Shown here: in pieces, positions 33,096 through 44,853 of the stretch
Numbering within the stretch: the stretch's first letter is position 1
Layout of the letters: each line of letters begins with the position of its first letter
Notes under the pieces: generated by a model
What the model saw: only the letters and a program-made list of their open reading frames with translations
The model's database searches: none
What the model was told of the DNA's origin: nothing
Assembly (NCBI GenBank): GCA_034509755.1
Contig: CM067550.1
Location: 15,183,001 to 15,247,000 of the forward strand
Length of the DNA: 64,000 nt
Direction of reading: 5' to 3'
Source: Anisodus tanguticus
Taxonomy: Eukaryota > Streptophyta > Magnoliopsida > Solanales > Solanaceae
Program-made: the position numbers and the translations under genes

Positions 33096-36000
33096 ATGCG
33101 TGAAATCCTTCACATACAAGGTGGCCAATGCGGCAATCAAATCGGAGCAAAATTCTGGGAAGTAATATGTGCCGAACACGGCATTGATTCGACAGGAAGG
33201 TATCAAGGAGATAGCGATCTTCAATTAGAGCGATTAAATGTGTATTACAATGAAGCGAGTTGTGGAAGGTTTGTTCCACGCGCCGTGCTTATGGATTTGG
33301 AACCAGGAACTATGGATAGTGTTAGATCTGGACCGTACGGTCAGATATTCAGGCCTGATAACTTTGTTTTCGGGCAGTCTGGTGCGGGGAATAATTGGGC
33401 GAAAGGACATTATACTGAAGGAGCTGAACTTATTGATTCGGTACTTGATGTTGTTAGGAAAGAAGCTGAGAATTGTGACTGTTTACAAGGTATATTTGAT
33501 AGATTTAAGTTAATTGATCTAGCGATTTTAATGTATAGTTTTTTTTTTTGTTTTCGTGGCTATTTTGTATTTGATTCGTTGTGTTTTGCGTGTCTTCAAT
33601 GATTTTAGTGTATATTTTTTTGTTTTCCTGGTTATTTCGTGTTTAGTTCGTTGTATTTTATGATTTTAGTGTCTATTAATGTTATTGCATTTGAATTTTG
33701 ATTTTACTATATCAATTTGCTTGTTTACACGGTATTTTGATAAATCTACGCAACTAGATCTAGCAATTTTTATTGTTTAGATAGATATTTTTCCTGACTA
33801 TTTCGTGTGTAATTCGTTATGCTTTTTGTTATTATGTGTATTTTGTTTCTAGTAATGTAAAGTAGATTGTTTATTGTGAATCAAGAGTGCATTTTGAAGC
33901 TTTAGAGATATATAGTAGCTCTTTGAATGATCGCTTTGATTTAACTTGCGTTTCGTATATTTCTGCATGTGAAGGAAAATGAGTTTTAGTTTTTATATTT
34001 TTGTTACTGTTTACAAGGTATTTGATAAAGCAATTTCACTGTTTAGTAGGGTCAATTCCGTTGATCTAGAAATTTCAGTGTTTAGTTTTTCCTGGATATT
34101 TTGTGTTTATTTCGTTGTGTTTTATGAGACAGTGAAGTGAGTTTTTGTAAGATTAGTGTGTATTAATGTTATTGCGTTTGAATTTTGATTTTACTAAATC
34201 ATTCTGCCCGTTTACAAGGTTTTTGATAGATGTCTGCAACCTGATCTAGCGATCTTACTGTTTAGGGTTTTTCCTGGCTATTTCGTGTTTAATTCGTTGT
34301 GTTTTATGTGTCTTCTATGATTTCTGAGATAGTCAGGTGAAATTTTGGTAAGATGGTGTCTATTAAATTTGTTGCGTTGGAATTTTGATTTTACTAAATC
34401 AATCCGCTTGTGTACAAGGTATTTGATAAATCTCCGCAACTCTAGTAGAGTCAATTCCCTTGATCTAGCAATTTCACTGTTTATGTTTTTTTTCCTGGCT
34501 ATTTCGTGTTTAATTCATTGTGTTTTATGTGTTCTCTTTGATTTTTCTGAGATAGTCAGGTGAAATTTTGGTAAGGTTAGTGTTTATTAAAGTTATTGCG
34601 TTTGAATTTGGATTTTACTAAATCAATCTGTTGTTGCTTTGTTATCATATATATATATGTTTGCAGTAATTTAGAATAGATTGTTTATTGTGCATCAGGA
34701 GTTCATTTTGAAGCTTCGAGATACAGTACTCATTGAATGAAATTGTTGATTTAACTTGGTTTTTATGAAGGAAAATGAGTTTTAGTTCAATGTACTAAGA
34801 CAACTTCTTTCATTCTGGAAAGAAATAAGGAAAATAATCAAATGATATGTTATCTAAAACTGTTACTCAAGTTGAATACAGTTTTTCTCCTGATGGCTAT
34901 ATGATCAGGGTTTCCGCAATTGCTTGAAACCTCTTTATCTCTTATTTTCGGTCCAAAACTAAGTACAGTAATGCAATTTGAATTATAGAGACTCATACCC
35001 TGCTTGAATGAGAGTAGTAGATTTGGTTTGTTACCCTTATTTAAAAGATTGGGATAGCTACCTTTTCCTTATCTGATATGTTAAACAAATGAGTATTGAT
35101 TTTGTTTTTGGTTTCAGGTTTCCAGGTTGCTCACTCTCTGGGAGGTGGAACTGGATCAGGAATGGGAACTCTCCTTATATCTAAGATCAGGGAGGAGTAC
35201 CCAGATAGAATGATGCTTACTTTCTCTGTGTTCCCTTCCCCCAAGGTTTCAGACACAGTTGTTGAGCCCTATAATGCCACTCTCTCTGTTCACCAACTTG
35301 TTGAGAATGCAGATGAGTGTATGGTGTTGGATAATGAAGCTCTTTATGACATTTGCTTCCGAACTCTCAAACTTACAACTCCAAGCTGTAAGTTACACCT
35401 TTTTTCAGTTAGCTGGTTTTCTCCTAACTAAATTTAACCTGATAGTTGTGTGTTATATCTTCATGTACCTTGAGTCAGTTTATTATCCATTTTTTTGACT
35501 TAGAAGATACTAGCTGCTAGGGTGGCATAGTATAGAAAGCTCAGGTGAACAGACAATGAACAGACAATGATTGCACCATTGAGGTTGACCTGAAATTTCG
35601 TTTACAAAACATCTTGTTATCTTTTATTTCTTCTGGTCAATTTATAATGATATATTTTTTCAAAAATGTTCTGAAAGATAAATTACTCGTGAAGGATGAG
35701 TGTATTATAGGAATTTGGTCTCAAGTTTCAGGAGTAAACTATGGGTTTTACTTTTTGTATAAAAACATCTAACTCGCTCGCTTTCCCATGAAGCCTTCCT
35801 CTAATTCCGAGCTGTAAGTTACGCCTTTTTTCAGTTAGCTGGTTTTTTTCTAACTAAATGCATCCTGATAGTTATGTGTTATATGTTCATGTATTTCACG
35901 TACCTGTAGTTTTATCATCTATTTTATGTTAGAATATTAAAATTGTGATGATCTGGGGGAGGATGTGCCATGTGTTTATTTATGTGCTGTACGTGTTACT

Positions 36001-36938
36001 TGTATCATTGTTCTGTTGGTTCATCTACTTGTTTAGAAGATATGGAATTCTTTGCAGTCAAAATTATGTCCAAAAACTTCTTGATTGTGTATGATTCTGG
36101 TTGTATGATCACTATTAGTGCTTGTCCTTTTCTCCCTTTAGTTAGTCCTCCCAATTTGGGGCATGAAAATGAATTCTACTGCATGTACCATTATCATCAA
36201 TATACTTGCTATAGTGGATTTTGTTGATTTATTTACTGATGGATGATGTTTGCCTCAGTTGGGGACCTAAACCATTTGATTTCTGCCACCATGAGTGGTG
36301 TAACTTGCTGTCTCCGTTTCCCTGGTCAACTCAACTCTGATCTCCGCAAGCTTGCTGTTAACCTCATCCCATTCCCACGGTTACATTTCTTCATGGTTGG
36401 ATTTGCTCCACTCACTTCTCGTGGGTCGCAGCAATATCGAGCATTGACTGTTCCCGAGCTAACACAGCAGATGTGGGATGCAAAGAATATGATGTGTGCT
36501 GCTGATCCTCGTCATGGTCGGTATTTGACTGCTTCAGCTATGTTCCGTGGGAAAATGAGCACCAAGGAAGTCGATGAACAGATGATTAATGTGCAGAACA
36601 AGAACTCTTCCTACTTCGTTGAGTGGATCCCTAACAATGTAAAGTCGACAGTCTGTGACATCCCTCCAACTGGTCTGAAGATGGCCTCAACTTTCATTGG
36701 TAACTCCACCTCGATTCAGGAGATGTTCCGTAGGGTCAGTGAGCAGTTTACAGCTATGTTTCGAAGAAAGGCTTTCTTGCATTGGTACACTGGAGAAGGT
36801 ATGGATGAGATGGAGTTTACCGAGGCTGAAAGCAACATGAATGATTTAGTTTCTGAGTACCAGCAATATCAAGATGCAACAGCTGAAGAGGAAGGTTATG
36901 ACTATGAAGATGGGGAGGAAGAACAGCTAGAAGGTTAA
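33096..36938 (+). CDS. TUB: Beta-tubulin, 3 exons, intact, 447 aa
   Basis: Exons 33096-33489 (394 nt), 35118-35387 (270 nt) and 36259-36938 (680 nt) join in phase to 447 codons plus stop. The exon sizes and both intron positions are those of plant beta-tubulin genes. Visible motifs: the N-terminal MREI co-translational autoregulation tag, GTP-binding GGQCGNQIG and the tubulin signature GGGTGSG in exon 2, and the acidic tail EEEGYDYEDGEEEQLEG. Beta-tubulin pairs with alpha-tubulin to build microtubules. Intron 1 (33490-35117) is long and internally repetitive; intron 2 is 35388-36258. All splice sites are GT-AG. No internal stops or shifts. The isotype number cannot be assigned. Copia copy B begins about 640 bp after the stop. 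Confidence 0.98.
33481..34620 (+). repeat. Tandem diverged repeats in tubulin intron 1 carrying donor-site copies
   Basis: The exon 1 donor context 'gtttacaaggtat' (33481) is echoed at about 33723 (gtttacacggtat), 34009 (gtttacaaggtat), 34210 (gtttacaaggttt) and 34410 (gtgtacaaggtat). Each is followed by 'ttgat..a..', 'gatctagcaatttt', 'cctggctatttcgtgt' and 'ttcgttgtgtttta' blocks. Period about 200-290 bp, about five units. Confidence 0.75.
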
Positions 36939-37250
36939 TGAATTCAGGTTCTGGAGAATTGTGTGCAGTTATATAGCAGTGGCTGTTAAGTTTTCTATTT
37001 TTGTTTTGTGGTTTGGATCATTGTGCTGTGTGGCCACCTTGGTGGCACAATTACTGAATTCTTTCGAATTATTGTTGGTAATGCTTCATATACCTACAAT
37101 ACAATATTGAAATCTAATGGATGCTTTGGTTTGATCCCTAATTTAGTTCTAGATGAAATCTTCAGAAGGGGCCAATGGCTTATTTCTTGAGCAACATACC
37201 CCTTTTACTTTGATTAAAACTTTCTAGTGTTTATTATCTTTGTGGTCAAA
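36939..37250 (+). other. Beta-tubulin 3' UTR / downstream region
   Basis: Begins after the stop at 36938; T-rich with several AATA-type signals (for example around 37100-37230). The exact poly(A) site cannot be set from sequence. Confidence 0.4.
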
Positions 37251-37344
37251 TTGGAAATTGCAAGCTCAGGCTGGTTTATGTAATTTGACAAGCCGAAAGC
37301 TTATTGTCCCAATTTGTTACTTTTTACTAGCCATGTCACTGCTT

Positions 37345-37440
37345 CGCAGGTAAGCTATAGAGCTTTACCCCAAAAAAGAGAAGAGTAAGCTATAGAGCTT
37401 TACCCCCAAAAAAGAGAAGAGGGTAAGCTATAGAGCTCAA
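37345..37440. repeat. Short tandem repeat 'taagctatagagctttaccc', three units
   Basis: 'gtaagctatagagctttacc' plus 'ccaaaaaagagaaga' repeats about every 37-40 bp, with the third unit ending 'gagctcaa'. Lies between the tubulin 3' end and the Copia insertion. Confidence 0.75.
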
Positions 37441-37576
37441 CTTGCATGATATGCTGTAACTGGAAATTCATTTTCACACAATCCATCCTGCTATTGGTGA
37501 ACGAAAATGCATTCCTTTTCTTTGTTGGCTTGTTATCTCTACTGAGTTGGTTAACTCGGAGATTTTTCCCTGATGC

Positions 37577-38990
37577 TGTTGGTAATTTTTGCTCTATTGT
37601 ACTTTATAAAGCAGGACGGGTACGGGAAGTAATAACTATTACAAATGTTCGAAAGGATAAATAAATGGTCAATCTTCAAAACTGCCGCAAGTATGTTGTG
37701 TCTTGAATCTTGATCACATTGCAAAGCCAATGTTGAGAACTGACGCAAGCTTGTTGTGTTTTCAATCTTGATATCCTGAAATCAAGAAATAACTAAATCT
37801 GGAAGGTTACAACGTTGTGTGTTGAGTCGAGGATAGCCCTCTATCCTTAAGACAAGATTGCCCCGTATATATGCTTTTACGTTAGCGGGCAATAGTCTCC
37901 CAAGATAAAACAACATTTTAATCTCAACACTACAAAGCCAATAGGATGAGCCTGTCGAAGAAAACAAATATGACTCGACTTGCTGAAGATATGGAATAGG
38001 AAGGAAGAGTTTCTCAATACTCTTCTCTTTTGTCTCTGTGTATATAGTGTATATCTTGTGTATATGTGTGGGTTTGCTCACTGATTTTCGTGACGCTTGC
38101 TCACTTTGTTTTCGATCGATTTTCTGCTGTTTTTCGTTCAGTTTTCTGGCTGTTTTCTCCATGTTTGCTGCTCCCGAATTGAGCCAAAAGAGGCTCAATA
38201 TATAGCATGGAGGAGGGGCTGTCCAACAACTGAAAAACAAGGCTGTAATGGCCCTTAAAGGAGGGCTGTAATGGCAGGTTTTAATGCCATGAATGAGGTG
38301 CTCAATTGCCCAACTAATGGGCTGTTAATAGAGGAGTTAATCAGCCAAATAATGGCTGATTAATGCCTCAAAAAACAGTCCCAACGGTAGGCTTTTTGCC
38401 TTCCGTCACCTTCCCAGAAAGGACAAAACTGTAAATATTGAAACTTCAGGGACCAAACTGTACATATGAAAGAATTCTGGTCCAAAATGTACATCTGGCA
38501 GAGTTCTCTGGTCCAAAATATAATATCAGAAAGTCCCCACAGTCCACAGCCCACGACCCACGACCCGAAACCCGAAACCCGAGCCCGAGACCGGACCGGA
38601 CGGGAACGGCGGGCGGCGGCGGCGCGCGTGTGGGCTTAGCCATGAACCCAAGCACATCTAGGTCTTCACTCCTTTAAACACATGGGATACCCCTTGGGGT
38701 CCCAAACCCTTTACCAATTAGAGACTTATATAGAGAGCAATTCTTCCTATTCCCACCGATGTGGTAGATTTGTCCCACACCACATTTCCATGCCTTAAAC
38801 ACATTACTTCGTGGACCAATATCTCTTTCATTTCTCAACGAAATTTGACGATTCTTGGCCCTACGGTCATCTACTCACTTCGTAGATCATGCATGTGCGA
38901 AGAGACAAGGTCTCCAACATGCGGAACATTAGTGTTTAATTCATCTAAGATGGGTGGACGCATCTCCCCGCCAAAGGCAAATTTCCAACA
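37577..38990 (-). repeat. 3' LTR of Copia copy B
   Basis: 1414 bp; retains CTG/CAG at many sites where the partner has CG-containing variants (for example 38446-38460 against 43804-43818). Confidence 0.9.
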
Positions 38991-40425
38991 ATCCCCTCTA
39001 TGAAAGAGAGATTGTGGCGCACGCACAAGGTGCCTACATTTCAGCAATCTTTCAGCGAAAAGATATTGCATCAGGAGCTGTAGCTTTCGCTTTGAACCTT
39101 CCTTAGTTGAATACCATCGGACTTACTGCGCGGTGAACGTGATGTTTTGAACCGTCAGTGTTTAGTGTAAGCCAAGACAATGATAACAACACAATAACTC
39201 TTCTTATTCATTTTCCTTCTTACGTTTTTGTCCGTTGTGGCCTTGGACACACTTGGATTCTTAAGTGCGTTCATTTGTGACGGCCATCCTCGCACTTAAA
39301 TAGGTGATCTCCTACAAGGTATCCTGCTATACCCCACTTCACAAGTGTTAGGAATCATTAAAAGTTTCCCCAACCTTAACCTCAACCATTTGAGGATCGT
39401 TAAAGGTTTGGAAGCTTAACCTTTACCCACCATGCAGGTAGCACTTTAATGTCTATCGCGGGAACAACTTTGGATTCATGTTTCCGTACAGAAATCATCA
39501 TCCGAAGTGCTTCTTGCTTCCACCGAAGCGCTCAACTGAACCTTTTGCCGCTTAGTTTTCCCATTGAACCAAATTCTTGGGATCTCCAATCAGTATGGTT
39601 GGGTTTCCACCGCAAAGGTTCGTATTGTTTGGGTTTTACGCCCATTCCTAGACAGCAAGTAACACTTGATCTCGGGTTGCCCCTTAGTTAGTAAACAAGG
39701 AAGTGACACCCGTGATGATCAATCGCCATACGGTCTTATGTCTCCCGACGGATCCCGACGAGATATGCCCGACGCCGTCATCCGTGTCCTTCCCGAAGCC
39801 GATCGGCTAGCCACGGTGTATAACCGCGAAGACACGGGTTTCTCCCAATAAGGGACGTCCTCTAAGGAGTCATGAAGTTACTCAACTTCTTTCATGCTTT
39901 GTATAAAGCGATAAACTCCGATTCCATCATGAATCGGTCGATGCAAGTTTGCTTAGAGGTTTTTCTAAGACCCACCATACACATTTACTTGTGGCTTTGG
40001 TGTTCTTCGAGATCGATGTCCGTTTGCATCACCGTGTTCTTCCGTAACCGCTGGACATCGAGAATACTATAATCCGTAGATAAGCGAATAATTCGATATC
40101 GTCATGTCCGACTTAACGCCTTCTATTGATCATGTATTAAGATCATCAGTGAACTTTAGTTCAACTGATCTGTTTGTAGGACGATACCAGGTCGGTTGTA
40201 GTGTGTACAATACATTGAACTACACATGACCTGTGCATATTGCTCCTTGTCTAAGGGTGCACCATGATTTCAATCGGTTCTATGATTCATATCCATTGGT
40301 GGCTTCAACGAGACTCGTCAACTATCGACCGATCGTTAGATGTCTTAGAAATCCAATTCCTAAGATGTCATCTGTGATACCCATATCTTTCATATCGAGA
40401 CTTTGTTTCAATATGACTTTTACTT

Positions 40426-40737
40426 TCAGACTGTTGATTCTCCAACTGTTGGCTTTCTAACTTCAGAGTCAATGTTTCGTGGTCGATTCATTGTTCTGTT
40501 TTTATACGAAACTTTCGGGACCAAAATGTAAACATTTCGGGGACCAAAATGAAAGTTCGGGAAGAAGCCCAACAGTTCAGCAAACCAATTCTGATCCTCT
40601 TCTTCCAACTCTCCGGTTGGGAAGGCTGTTTCAACATCCATGCCATGTAAGACTACAATGGCCCTGGATGTGATGCTACTCACATGGGAGCACATTTTAC
40701 AACCCAAAGGTTCTTTTTCCGGAGGAAGATCAACCAT
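40426..40737 (-). pseudogene. Copy B RT scrap
   Basis: Minus-strand frame reads MVDLPPEKEPLGCKMCSHVS then VLHGMDVETAFPTGELEEED, the Copia RT blocks (LPPG.KPLGCKW and MDVKTAFLNGELEEE). The intervening part is deleted and the rest of RT is absent, so it cannot be functional. Confidence 0.7.
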
Positions 40738-40971
40738 TACGCAAGTATGGTTCTATATGACTTCTTTCCAAAGCAGCGCTTTTGGAGATGACAATTATTT
40801 GTCAATTGTCCATGGTTCATTCTCAACCATATAAGCTAGAAGGACTGGAACAAGTCTTTGTCCCCTCTTTGCTCCTTCTCGGTTCAACATCTAGAATACC
40901 TGAGTTCTGCAGATCTGGAATATTAAGTTCCGGATAGCCAGCAACTTTCGAGTCCTGTAGATACGGAACGT

Positions 40972-41429
40972 CTAGTTCCGGACAGTCAGGCCCTCGCGGG
41001 TTCTTGTTAACCTTGAGCAATTACTCCTTTTTCCTTTTAAAGGAAAGTTATCTTCTAAGAATTCAACATTCTTTAACGCCAAGAGGCGATAAGCACTACT
41101 GTTATTTGCAGATCCAGTGGATATGCAATCTACAGTCTTAGGTACAATTTGACCTGTTTCGGTATTCCAACTTTTACCAAGCCACCCCACATAATTTGGG
41201 CATATGACTTAGCGCTTGGCTAACACCGTTGGACTGAGGTGAGTAATGAACAGTCGTTTAATGAACGATGCTTCACATTCTCCCCCTCTATCGCTACGAA
41301 TTCCTCAATCCGTAGGCTTAGTTGATTTTCAACTTCTGTTTTGTAGCGCTTATTCGCTTCAACAACTTCATCTTTGCTTTTTAACAAACAAAGGATACAA
41401 TATGTTGTACCGTTATCAAAGAAGGTCAC
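40972..41429 (-). pseudogene. Copy B integrase scraps
   Basis: 41220-41429 starts MTFFDNGTTYCILCLLKSKD and continues YKTEVENQLSLRIEEF. 40972-41190 reads KTVDCISTGSANNSSAYRLL and LKNVEFLEDNFPLKGK, the integrase C-terminal block of plant Copia pol. The catalytic centre between them is missing. Confidence 0.7.
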
Positions 41430-42089
41430 AACGTACTTGTCTCCCCCCCTCTATTTTGTATACACTTCAAATCACCCATAAAGGTGTGACTAAGTTCTAG
41501 AGGAGCGGTGCTTCTTTCGCTATTCCTTTGACAGAATTTGGAAAGGTGATTTTGACTCTTCGCCTACCTCACATTCATTTTGAGGGTTTATGTCGACAGA
41601 AGGCAACAATCTCAACATCGTTAGCTTTTGAATGACTTGCTATTTAATGTGTCTTAATCTATGATGGCATAGATGCACGGATTACAAATATATCATTCAT
41701 TTAGCTACAGACGTACTGTACCATTCTTAGTTGTGATAGACCTGTTGGACTAGTCTCAAACCGGCTTGACCAACGGCGTCCCTTAAACCAAGTTTGGGAT
41801 ATGTATCACCTCATCTTAGAGTGATCCCAATCCCTGAAGTCCTATTGAGGACAACCTCTCCAACCCCTTCTACTTTAGAGGTGGCGTTGCTTCACATGAA
41901 CAACCTCTTGCCCGTGGTTAGGGCGTAACCGGATCATATGTGATCTAGATACTCTGGCCCACTCCGGCCTGCTTTGCGACCGAGTGTCCAATTTCTTTTC
42001 TGCCTTTCTTTAGGCCTTCAGATCATTTAAGACCTGGAAACTCTGGCCCACCACACTAGGTGTCCATTACTTTTCCTATGAAATGAATT

Positions 42090-42218
42090 CTGGCACCACT
42101 CCAGTCGCCCGGAGGCTTTGTATGACTGAGTGTCCAATATCATCATATCAAATGAATTTTGGCCCACTCCAGTCGCCCGGAGGCTTTGTATGACTGAGTG
42201 TCCAATATCATCCTATGA
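42090..42218. repeat. 67-bp tandem repeat, two units (copy B)
   Basis: 'cactccagtcgcccggaggc' at about 42097 and about 42164; same array as 25973-26170 but one unit shorter. Confidence 0.8.
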
Positions 42219-42662
42219 AGGATCTTCTGCCAAATAGTATGACAGGCTCAACGTCTTTAGCTTTTAGTCTTCTTCCTTTATGATTGGTGCCCAGATAATT
42301 CTTGGCGCTTACTTAAGAGTGGTAAGAGTTTTCGCACAATTAGTGGATCTTTCTCCATCGTATGTGCGACATACTTTACACACTTTTAATAATTACACTT
42401 AAAAGAACGGATATTTTTAAGTCGTTTACAAAATCCAATCTTTAAACGGGAAAGAAGATGAGATTAAACTTCTGATTTTTAAAGCGTAAGGAATATAAAT
42501 TATTTTCATATTCCTCCTTACTTTAATCCATTTTTAATCAGACATCATTTAATCTTTATTCTTGACAAGTAAGAAAATTACTTATCCCAATTTCGGATTC
42601 TGGCTCACTTCAGTCACTTCATCAGACTGAGTGTCCGTTTCCTTCTTACCATTATTCAGATC

Positions 42663-42882
42663 TTATATCTGGGACAGATATAGGCCTTCTTGCGCTGCAA
42701 GATAGAAGAACATCTTCAGTCTTCTCCTCTTGTCCCAGTTGACATCCTCAGGCTCTCGAGAGCGCTTGTTCCAACCAGTCTTGGTAGCGGTGACGCCATG
42801 AACACGTTCATCATCATCACTCTCTTCTACCAAAAGACCATTGCCATATCCAGATTTGATCACACAACTTTTGACCGACATC
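42663..42882 (-). pseudogene. Copy B 5' ORF (conserved Arg/Lys-rich peptide)
   Basis: Starts MSVKSCVIKSGYGNGLLVEE; keeps KRSREPEDVNWDKRRR and ends AAQEGLYLSQI. Same location and frame as in copy A. No recognised domain; possibly a gag N-terminus. Confidence 0.5.
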
Positions 42883-42925
42883 TTTCGAACACTAATAGTA
42901 TTACAATACAAATCTTGTCTTAAAT

Positions 42926-44330
42926 TGTTGGTAATTTTTGCTCTATTGTACTTTATAAAGCAGGACGGGAAGTAATAACTATTACAAATGTTCGAAAGGA
43001 TAAATAAATGGTCAATCTTCAAAACTGCCGCAAGTATGTTGTGTCTTGAATCTTGATCACATTGCAAAGCCAATGTTGAGAACTGCCGCAAGCTTGTTGT
43101 GTCTTCAATCTTGATATCCTGAAATCAAGAAATAACTAAATCTGGAAGGTTACAACGTTGTGTGTTGAGTCGAGGATAGCCCTCTATCCTTAAGACAAGA
43201 TTGCCCCGTATATATGCTTTTACGTTAGCGGGCACTAGTCTCCCAAGATAAAACAACACTTTAATCTCAACACTACAAAGCCAATAGGATGAGCCTGTCG
43301 AAGAAAACAAATATGACTCGACTTGCTGAAGATATGGAATAGGAAGGAAGAGTTTCTCAATACTCTTCTCTTTTGTCTCTGTGTATATAGTGTGTCTCTA
43401 TAGTGTATATCTTGTGTATATGTGTGGGTTTGCTCACCGATTTTCGTGACGTTTGCTCTTTGTTTTCGATCCGTTTTACCGCCGCCTGTTTTTCGTTCGA
43501 TTTTCGGCTGTTTTCTCCCTGTTTGCTGCTCCCGAATTGAGCCAAAAGAGGCTCAATATATAGCATGGAGGAGGGGCTGTCCAACAGCTGAAAAACAAGG
43601 CTGTAATGGCCCTTAAAGGAGGGCTGTAATGGCAGGTTTTAATGCCATGAATGAGGTGCTCAATTGCCCAACTAATGGGTCGTTAATAGAGGAGTTAATC
43701 GGCCAAGTAATGGCTGATTAATGCCTCAAAAAAAACAGTCCCAACGGTAGGCTTTCGCCTTCCGTCACCTTCCCGTAAAGGACAAAAGCGTAAATATTGA
43801 AACTTCGGGGACCAAACCGTACATATGAAAGAATTCTCGGTCCAAACTCGTACATATGAAACTTTAGGGATCAAACTGTACATCTGGCAGAGTTCTCTGG
43901 TCCAAAAAGATAATATCAGAAAGTCCCCACAGCCCACGACCGGACCGGACCGGCGGGCGGCGGCGTGCGCGTGGGCTTAGCCATGAACCCAAGCACATCT
44001 AGGTCTTCCCTCCTTTAAACACATGGGATACCCCTTGGGGTCCCAAACCCTTTACCAATTAGAGACTTATATAGAGAGCAATTCTTCCTATTCCCACCGA
44101 TGTGGTAGATTTGTCCACACCACATTTCCATGCCTTAAACACCTTACTTCGTGGACCAATATCTCTTTCATTTCTCAACGAAATTTGACGATTCTTGGCC
44201 CTACGGTCATCTACTCACTTCGTAGATCATGCATGTGTGAAGAGACAAGGTCTCCAACATGCGGAACACTAGTGTTTAATTCATCAAAGATGGGTGGACG
44301 CATCTCCCCGCCAAAGGCAAATTTCCAACA
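42926..44330 (-). repeat. 5' LTR of Copia copy B
   Basis: 1405 bp; partner of 37577-38990. Shows 'ctcggtcc', 'aaaccgtac' and 'cggggacc' variants where the partner has 'ctggtcc', 'aaactgtac' and 'cagggacc'. Confidence 0.9.
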
Positions 44331-44335
44331 GATGC

Positions 44336-44853
44336 TTGTACCCGAGCGATGCAGACGCAAAGGATGTGCTAGTCTGTAGAAACCGAATATCAAATTATCA
44401 TGAATTACTGCTCAACAAGATAATGAAGCCAAAGATTTTTCGAAACTTGATAGGTTTTTTGTCAATGGATAACAGACCAAGAATAGTAAGAGAGAAAAGA
44501 AAAATGGAGAAAATCGCGACAAAGGATTCCAAGTTTGTCTACATTCCACAAAATTTATTGTATAATATCAGGGCGTTAAATAGCCACTTTTACAAAGAAA
44601 AGAACTTATAATACTTCTACCAAAAATAATAACCTACTTCCTTTTAAAAAATAAAGTCTCAAAAGAATCCATTCCAACAATTTTTCAGAAGATAGAATTT
44701 ACTTGTTCCACAAATATCATCTGCAGGTACTAATTCGTGATTCTTGTTCAGGTAATTATGTCATTACCAGCAGTAATCATACATTAATAAGTATTAGTAT
44801 AACCATTTTATCTGCTTAAGGTACTTCAAAGTTCAAAGACCCAACTATATTTT
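44336..44853. other. AAE3 3' flank
   Basis: AT-rich sequence between the Copia insertion and the AAE3 stop; should contain the AAE3 3' UTR. No other gene seen. Confidence 0.4.

Larger units (their letters stand above)
37572..44335 (-). mobile_element. Decayed Copia-family LTR element, copy B, TSD GATGC
   Basis: Element 37577-44330 flanked by GATGC (37572-37576 and 44331-44335). LTRs are 37577-38990 (1414 bp) and 42926-44330 (1405 bp), TGTTGG...CCAACA, nearly alike. The PPT ATAGAGGGGAT precedes the left LTR on the minus strand, so polarity is minus. The interior parallels copy A with the same scrap order (integrase, RT) but two instead of three 68-bp repeats. It is non-autonomous as given. 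It lies between the convergent 3' ends of beta-tubulin and AAE3. Confidence 0.92.

Noticed and set aside
35970..36227. 85-codon plus-strand frame before tubulin exon 3
   Set aside because: It lies in intron 2; the fit of exon phases excludes it.
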